The notes under the pieces: generated by a model | What the model saw: the letters and a program-made list of their open reading frames with translations, nothing else | What the model was told of the DNA's origin: nothing | The model's database searches: none | Position numbers and translations under genes: made by a program | Origin: Chloroflexota bacterium | GTDB lineage: Bacteria; Chloroflexota; Limnocylindria; Limnocylindrales; CSP1-4 | DNA: 10,596 bases | Assembly (NCBI GenBank): GCA_021812735.1 | Contig: JAKAMV010000258.1 | Span: 1-10,596 of the forward strand | Direction of reading: 5' to 3' | Shown: positions 6,518 to 10,596 of the stretch, one piece after another | Layout: the number at the start of each line of letters is the position of its first letter | How positions within the stretch are numbered: the stretch's first letter is position 1

Positions 6518-6531
6518 GGACCGGCCGGTCC
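6518..6531. repeat. 14-bp perfect palindrome GGACCGGCCGGTCC
   Basis: A fully self-complementary 14-mer lies 48 bases after the lipoprotein stop and about 210 bases before the sedolisin start. As a dyad without a loop it suits a dimeric DNA-binding protein better than a terminator. In GC-rich DNA a chance origin cannot be excluded. Confidence 0.4.
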
Positions 6532-6740
6532 TCGATCCTCGCGTGCGGGCTGTGGCTCGTTCCTCCGTCGTGGCTGCTAGCCTGCCCTGCCGGTGCGAGC
6601 AGTCCCGGTGGCCTGAACTGTGATGGACACTGCAACGTGGATGCATCCTTGACGCTCGTCGGTGCGACGTGCAGCATGGCCGGCGCCGGAAGTCGATCCT
6701 CTTGAGACGCGCGGGACACGCGGTGCTGGGCGGTGTGGCG

Positions 6741-8978
6741 ATGACGACGTTCGTTCACAGGCTGGCGGCGGTGGCGGCCGCGGCGGTTCTGATCACGCTG
6801 CTCGGGGTGCCGCCCGCCGCGGCGGCGGGCCCGGGCGCGGACGTAGCGTGGTCCCACCAGGACGTCCACATCTGCAACCCGGCGACGGGCCAGGGCGCGT
6901 GCACAAGCATCGCCCACGTGCTCTACGCGAACGGGCTCCAATACCACGCCGCTACTCCAGCGCAGCTTCAGGCTGCCGCGCGCGCGGCAGCGTCCATCTC
7001 GTTCAGTGCGGTGGGCATCCGGGCCGCGTATGGCATCACCGGTACGGGTGATCCCTCCAGGGTCATCGCGATCGTCGACGCGTACGACGACACCGCCGCG
7101 TATTCCCATCTGTCCACCTACCGCTCCGCCATGGGACTGCCGCCGATCCAGAGCTGCTCGTTGAACACCCTGACGGGTCTGAGCAGCTCCGCAGGCAGCC
7201 CCTGCTTCATCAAGGTGAACCAGAGCGGGGGCACCAGCCTCCCCTCCGCCAACTCGGGCTGGTCGAACGAGATCGACCTCGACCTCCAGGCCGCCTCCGC
7301 GATCTGCCCCATGTGCAGTCTCCTCCTCCTCGAGGCCAGCTCGTCATCGTTCGGCAACCTTGGAGCTGCGGCGACAACGGCCTCCACCACGCCCCACGTG
7401 GTCGCGATCTCCAACAGCTTCGGCACGCAGGGGGACGTCGCCCAGTCCGCCTACCCGGCCTGGAACAACGCCGCCACGCCCGGGATCGCCGTCATGGCCG
7501 CCGCGGGTGACTGGGGCTACGGCACCTCCTTCCCGGCGTCCTCGACGAAGGTCATCGGGGTCGGCGGCACCACCCTGGCCGTTTCGAGCACCACCGGCGC
7601 GCGGACCGGCGAGACGGCCTGGTCGTCGACCGGCAGCGGCTGCTCCTCGTACAACGCCGCGCCGTCCTGGCAGACCAACTCCGCGGTCTGGCAGGCTCAG
7701 GGCCTCTCCGGCAGCCCGTGCGGCTCCATGAAGGCGGTCTCGGACCTCTCGGCGGACGCCGACCCGAACTCCGGGCTCCAGATCTACACGACCTACAGCG
7801 GCAAGACCGGCTGGTACGTCTTCGGTGGGACGAGCCTCGCGACCCCCATCATGTCGGCCCTCTACGCGATGCAGGGCGGCTATGCGTCTGAGCTCGCCGG
7901 CCAGTACGCGTGGGCGTCCACGACCCCGTACTACGACGTGACGTCCGGCTCGAACGGCAGCTGCAGCCCCTCGATCCTGTGCAATGCCGGCTATGGCTGG
8001 GACGGCCCGACCGGGCTCGGAAGCATCGCGACGGCCAGCAGCGTGAGCAACGACTTCTCCCTCAGCGTCAGCCCTTCGTCGCTCTCGGTGGCGCAAGGGG
8101 CCGGCGGCTCCGTGACCGTGGGCACGCAGTTGGTGTCGGGCTCGGCCGAGTCGATCGCCCTGTCGGCGAGCGGGCTGCCCAGTGGCGTGACCGCCACCTT
8201 CAGCCCGAGTTCGGTGACCGCGGGAAGCAGCTCGACGCTGAGCCTCACGGCGAGCAGCAGCGCGAGCTCGGGCACCTACTCGGTCACCATCACGGGGATC
8301 GCGCCCTCGGCCACCCACAGCACCACGCTCAGTCTGACCGTGACCGCGCCGGTGAGCAACGACTTCTCGATCAGCGCGAGCCCCTCGTCGCTGACGGTCG
8401 TGCAGGCTGGCTCACCCGTCACGTCCGCGATCAGCACCACCGTGACCGCTGGTAGCGCAGGCACGGTGACCCTGTCAGCCGCGATCTCGCCAACGAACGC
8501 GGGCCTGGCGGCGACCCTGAACCCCACCTCGGTGACGGCCGGGGGCAGCGGCTCGACGCTCACGATCGCAGCGTCGAGCAGCGCGACCACCGGGGCGTAT
8601 ACCGTCACCATCACCGGCACGGAGGGTTCGGCCGTCCATTCGACCGCCGTGCAGGTGACCGTCAATGCCGCAGCCACGCCGGGCTTCTCGCTCTCGGTGA
8701 GCCCGACGTCACGGTCGATCAAGCCGGGCCAGTCGACCAGTTACTCGATCAGCATCACCCGGACCGGCGGCTTCACGGGCGCGGTGGCCTTCTCATTGAG
8801 CGGAGCGCCCTTGGGCGTGACCGGCACCTTCTCGCCCTCGTCCACGACCGGCTCGAGTTCGACGCTGAGCCTGACCACCGCGAAGTCAACGGCGCCTGGC
8901 ACCTACACCCTCACGATCACCGGGAGCGCCACCGGCTTGCCCAACTACGCGGTCGCGGTCACGCTCAAGCTGCGGTAG
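6741..8978 (+). CDS. Secreted S53 peptidase (sedolisin) with three C-terminal Ig-like repeats
   Basis: A 745-residue exported serine-carboxyl endopeptidase. The N-terminus MTTFVHRLAAVAAAAVLITL, followed by LGVPPAAAA, is a Sec signal peptide with likely cleavage near residue 29. The S53 catalytic set is complete. Glu177 and Asp181 are in NEIDLD, followed by LQAASAICPMC. The oxyanion Asp257 is in AAAGDWGYG, and the nucleophile Ser365 is in FGGTSLATPI. The calcium-site region YYDVTSGSNG (397-406) and AGYGWDGPTGLGS (416-428) closes the domain. There is only a short stretch (about 30-90) before the catalytic core, so the long prodomain of kumamolisin-type enzymes is missing or much reduced. Three Ser/Thr-rich beta-sandwich repeats of about 103 residues follow (about 437-540, 541-645, 648-745), each opening with a FS(L/I)S(V/A)SP motif. 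They are probably cell-wall or substrate-binding spacers. The ATG at 6741 is chosen because it starts the signal peptide directly. A GTG at 6669 would add 24 residues, and no Shine-Dalgarno decides between them. Confidence 0.9.
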   Translation: MTTFVHRLAAVAAAAVLITLLGVPPAAAAGPGADVAWSHQDVHICNPATGQGACTSIAHVLYANGLQYHAATPAQLQAAARAAASISFSAVGIRAAYGITGTGDPSRVIAIVDAYDDTAAYSHLSTYRSAMGLPPIQSCSLNTLTGLSSSAGSPCFIKVNQSGGTSLPSANSGWSNEIDLDLQAASAICPMCSLLLLEASSSSFGNLGAAATTASTTPHVVAISNSFGTQGDVAQSAYPAWNNAATPGIAVMAAAGDWGYGTSFPASSTKVIGVGGTTLAVSSTTGARTGETAWSSTGSGCSSYNAAPSWQTNSAVWQAQGLSGSPCGSMKAVSDLSADADPNSGLQIYTTYSGKTGWYVFGGTSLATPIMSALYAMQGGYASELAGQYAWASTTPYYDVTSGSNGSCSPSILCNAGYGWDGPTGLGSIATASSVSNDFSLSVSPSSLSVAQGAGGSVTVGTQLVSGSAESIALSASGLPSGVTATFSPSSVTAGSSSTLSLTASSSASSGTYSVTITGIAPSATHSTTLSLTVTAPVSNDFSISASPSSLTVVQAGSPVTSAISTTVTAGSAGTVTLSAAISPTNAGLAATLNPTSVTAGGSGSTLTIAASSSATTGAYTVTITGTEGSAVHSTAVQVTVNAAATPGFSLSVSPTSRSIKPGQSTSYSISITRTGGFTGAVAFSLSGAPLGVTGTFSPSSTTGSSSTLSLTTAKSTAPGTYTLTITGSATGLPNYAVAVTLKLR
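8043..8368 (+). repeat. DNA-level repeat marking Ig-like domain duplication in the sedolisin gene
   Basis: The 17 bases GTGAGCAACGACTTCTC at 8043-8059 recur exactly at 8352-8368, 309 bases (103 codons) apart. They sit at the first residues of Ig-like repeats 1 and 2. The third repeat, beginning near 8680, is more diverged. The exact identity at the domain boundary suggests a fairly recent or converted in-frame duplication. Confidence 0.75.
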
Positions 8979-9130
8979 CCGCGAGGCCGAGCCCGGGAGG
9001 GCGCGAGCCGGGACGAGGCGCCCGAACGGAAAGGTGACCGTCCGGCGCTGCACGGGCGCCCTGCGCCGATGGATGACGGGCGGCAGTCGCCTCAACGTGG
9101 GCCGTCACCCGGGAGGGGCGACGCAGAAGG

Positions 9131-9163
9131 CGCCGGCCGGAGCCAGTGCGACCCCGGCCGGCG
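9131..9163. terminator. Strong GC hairpin between convergent genes, possible bidirectional terminator
   Basis: CGCCGGCCGG at 9131-9140 pairs perfectly with CCGGCCGGCG at 9154-9163, a 10-bp stem with a 13-base loop. It lies in the 242-base gap between the sedolisin stop (8978) and the stop of the GYD gene (9221), which converge. There is no T tract on either strand, so termination would have to rely on the stem or on Rho. I see no gene in the rest of this gap. Confidence 0.5.
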
Positions 9164-9220
9164 TGGCGCCCCACCGACGATAGATGCGCGGAGCGCGGGC
9201 GAGAATGAGCCGAGGGGAAC

Positions 9221-9541
9221 TCAGCTCCCCGGCGCGCGATAGCTGGGCGAGAGCTTCGCCGCCTGGTCGGCTTCCTCCGGGGTCAGCAGCACGACGGTCC
9301 GCGTGTGGACTGCGCCGGAGGCGGAGGTCCGCAGGGCCGCGACCGCTGCGGCGGCGTTGCCGGGCAGGTCACCGATGATGAAGAAGTCGTCCGCCCCGAA
9401 GGCGAAGTGGTAGGACTCGAGCGTCCCGCCGAGCGAGGCGAACAGGTCGCGCACGGCCTGCACGCGCTTCGCGCCGCCCTCCGCCAGGACGCCTCTGGCG
9501 CCCTCGGCGGTGAAGCTCCCGGTGAACAGGTACTTGGGCAT
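9221..9541 (-). CDS. GYD domain-containing protein
   Basis: A 106-residue small cytoplasmic protein of the GYD family, whose biochemical role is not established. It opens MPKYLFTGSFTAEGARG and continues with EGGAKRVQAVRDLFASLGG. Then comes LESYHFAFGADDFFIIGDLP, where family members usually have F(A/S)FGxxD and a hydrophobic strand, and it ends VLLTPEEADQAAKLSPSYRAPG. This start-to-finish layout and length are those of typical family members, a ferredoxin-like alpha/beta fold. The ATG at 9541 is preferred over an in-frame ATG at 9565 because it matches the family start and has GGGGGTGG a few bases upstream. It is monocistronic, with its own promoter about 50 bases upstream, and faces the sedolisin gene convergently. 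Confidence 0.88.
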   Translation of the reverse strand: MPKYLFTGSFTAEGARGVLAEGGAKRVQAVRDLFASLGGTLESYHFAFGADDFFIIGDLPGNAAAAVAALRTSASGAVHTRTVVLLTPEEADQAAKLSPSYRAPGS

Positions 9542-9598
9542 CGTGCCACCCCCGCCGCGGGGCATCCGCAGGGGACGCGTTCGGGCCGCGGCCGAGTC

Positions 9599-9626
9599 AG
9601 GATAGAGGTGTCCCTGCTCGTGTCAA
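9599..9626 (-). promoter_or_regulatory. Sigma70-type promoter of the GYD-domain gene
   Basis: On the minus strand a perfect -35 hexamer TTGACA (9626-9621) is followed after 16 bases by TATCCT (9604-9599), a good -10 (four of six consensus bases). Transcription would start near 9592, leaving a leader of about 50 bases before the ATG at 9541. The hexamers stand out against very GC-rich surroundings. Confidence 0.72.
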
Positions 9627-9662
9627 CGGGCGCCACGCTCGGCACGACCCCGGGGACACTGC

Positions 9663-9681
9663 GATCGCGCGTCCAGCGATC
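9663..9681. repeat. Inverted repeat GATCGC-N7-GCGATC upstream of the GYD promoter
   Basis: Two 6-base arms at 9663-9668 and 9676-9681 flank 7 bases. The element lies 36 bases past the deacetylase stop and 37 bases upstream of the -35 hexamer of the GYD gene. It could be an operator-like site for the latter or a weak end-of-gene hairpin for the former. The stem is short and no T tract follows. Confidence 0.35.
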
Positions 9682-9716
9682 ACAGGCCGCCGGCCGGGAG
9701 CTAGTTCCGCCGTCGG

Positions 9717-10596
9717 CTAGCAGGGCATCGGCCGCAGCGTCGGCGAGGGATACGTTGCGGCGGGTGCGGTCGGCGTGACCGCGCCGATCGGTGAGGCGGT
9801 GGCGAGCGGCGCACTTGCGGGTCGCGGGAAGGGGACCGGCCCGGGGACGCCGAACAGCTGTCCCAGGGTGACGAAGGTGTAGCCGCGAGCGCGGTACCAG
9901 GCGATGATCGAGGGCAGCGCCTGCTGCGCGTACGGCAGGTTCGCGTGCATGAGCAGGATCGAGCCACCGTGGCCCTGCTCGGCGTGGGACTCGAGCAGGG
10001 CGATGTCGTCGTGCGGGCGCCCGGTGTCGCCGTCGGTGGTGTCCCAGAGCACAGGCGCCCGTTCTCCTGCCGCCTTCGCGGCGGCGAGGACCGTGGCGTC
10101 GTAGGCACCCCCGGGGGCCGCAGGAACGGCACTGCCGGCCTGCCGGTGATCCTCGCCACGGTCGCCTCGTCGTCGCGGATCTGGGCCAGCACGGCGGCGT
10201 AGGGGAGCCCGGTCAGTATGGGATGGGTCTCGGTGTGGTTGGCGATCGGGAAGCCCGCCTGCGCGATGGCACGCCAGAGCGCCGGGCTGGCCGCCACGTT
10301 GGTCCCGATGGGGAACCAGGTGGCGTTGACGCGTTCGGCCTCGAGGATCGCGAGATCGGCCCGGACCGCGGCTGGTGAGTAGCAGTCGTCGATGGTGAGG
10401 GCGATGACCCGCATGTTCCGGTCGCCTTGGGAGAGCACCGGGATCGGGCCGGAGGGGGCGGCAGGCGTCGCGGCGGCGGGCGTGGACCCGCGCGAGGCCT
10501 TCGGCGTTGGGGTAACCGCCGGCGTGGCGTCAGCCAGCGTGGCCCCGGCCGATGGGTGCGGCGCCGGGGTGGCGCTCGGCGGGGCGGCGGTCGTCT
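9717..10596 (-). CDS. Polysaccharide deacetylase (NodB family), apparent frameshift, 5' end beyond window
   Basis: A NodB/CE4-type deacetylase expected to remove acetyl groups from N-acetylated surface glycan or peptidoglycan outside the membrane. The frame is open to the right edge through a Pro/Thr/Ala-rich linker (10436-10594), so the true start, probably with a signal peptide or membrane anchor, lies outside. The CE4 motifs are all present but in two frames. First come TIDDCYS (motif 1, about 10396-10376), NHTETHP (motif 2, His-x3-His near 10237-10220) and FLRPPG. Then, one frame away, come GAYDATVLAAAK, WDTTDGDTG (10047-10021) and SILLMHAN (motif 5, near 9965-9942). The switch falls at a C5G5 run (10108-10117): adding one base there restores the motif FLRPPGGAYD. 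The cause is a sequencing or assembly error or a real one-base deletion. After LGQLFGVPGP the C-terminus is a second Pro/Thr-rich tail ending in PMPC. Confidence 0.85.

Noticed and set aside
6499..6705. Small plus-strand frame of 68 codons with a short hydrophobic stretch before the sedolisin
   Set aside because: GTG start without a Shine-Dalgarno, Cys and Trp scattered without pattern, and the hydrophobic part is weak; more likely leader DNA.
6075..7109. Minus-strand open frame of 344 codons across the lipoprotein-sedolisin junction
   Set aside because: Overlaps two well-supported plus-strand genes, has no recognisable motif, and its His/Arg/Asp-rich composition is that of a shadow frame.
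7344..8318. Minus-strand open frame of 324 codons within the sedolisin gene
   Set aside because: Antisense to the S53 catalytic core; Arg/Ala/Gly-rich with no motif.
10101..10117. Programmed ribosomal frameshift in the deacetylase
   Set aside because: The run could allow a slip, but CE4 enzymes are not known for this, there is no evident downstream pseudoknot, and a homopolymer error or true one-base deletion is simpler.
1..10596. tRNA, rRNA, mobile element or phage system
   Set aside because: I looked on both strands for tRNA cloverleaf signatures, conserved rRNA stretches, transposase or integrase motifs and terminal inverted repeats and found none convincing.

Overview
The window is GC-rich bacterial chromosome with few Shine-Dalgarno sequences and many ATGA/GTGA start-stop overlaps. 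The gene content is nucleotide-sugar genes, Tad-type minor pilins, a sedolisin with Ig-like repeats, a GYD-domain protein and a NodB deacetylase with Pro/Thr linkers. This mix resembles an uncultured Chloroflexota lineage, or possibly an actinobacterium. That placement is an inference from gene families and base composition, since no marker gene is present.

Layout. (1) Positions 1-2315, minus strand: three dTDP-L-rhamnose genes in transcription order rfbA, rfbB, rfbD. rfbD is cut by the left edge. rfbA and rfbB overlap as GTGA. rfbB and rfbD are separated by about 210 bases rich in short direct repeats, and no rfbC is visible. (2) Positions 2428-5323, minus strand: a tightly coupled three-gene Tad (Flp) minor-pilin cassette. 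It encodes a TadE-like protein fused to two PKD domains and a PASTA-like domain, a plain TadE, and a TadG-like protein; both junctions are ATGA overlaps. (3) Positions 5324-5738: a non-coding spacer between the divergent blocks, with tandem TTAAGG elements just upstream of the pilin cassette. (4) Positions 5739-8978, plus strand: a lipoprotein with a Pro/Thr-rich stalk and a small beta-domain, then a secreted S53 peptidase (sedolisin) carrying three Ig-like repeats. (5) Positions 9221-10596, minus strand: a GYD-domain protein with a strong sigma70-type promoter, and a polysaccharide deacetylase that appears frameshifted and whose 5' end lies beyond the right edge.

Nearly everything acts at or beyond the cell surface. 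The rhamnose genes supply activated sugar for surface glycan. The TadE/TadG proteins are membrane-anchored pilus subunits, one bearing carbohydrate- or protein-binding modules. The lipoprotein and sedolisin are exported, and the deacetylase would trim N-acetylated glycans. No RNA gene, CRISPR array, transposase or integrase was seen. The least ordinary item is the TadE-PKD-PKD-PASTA fusion, which looks like an adhesive tip subunit of the pilus.
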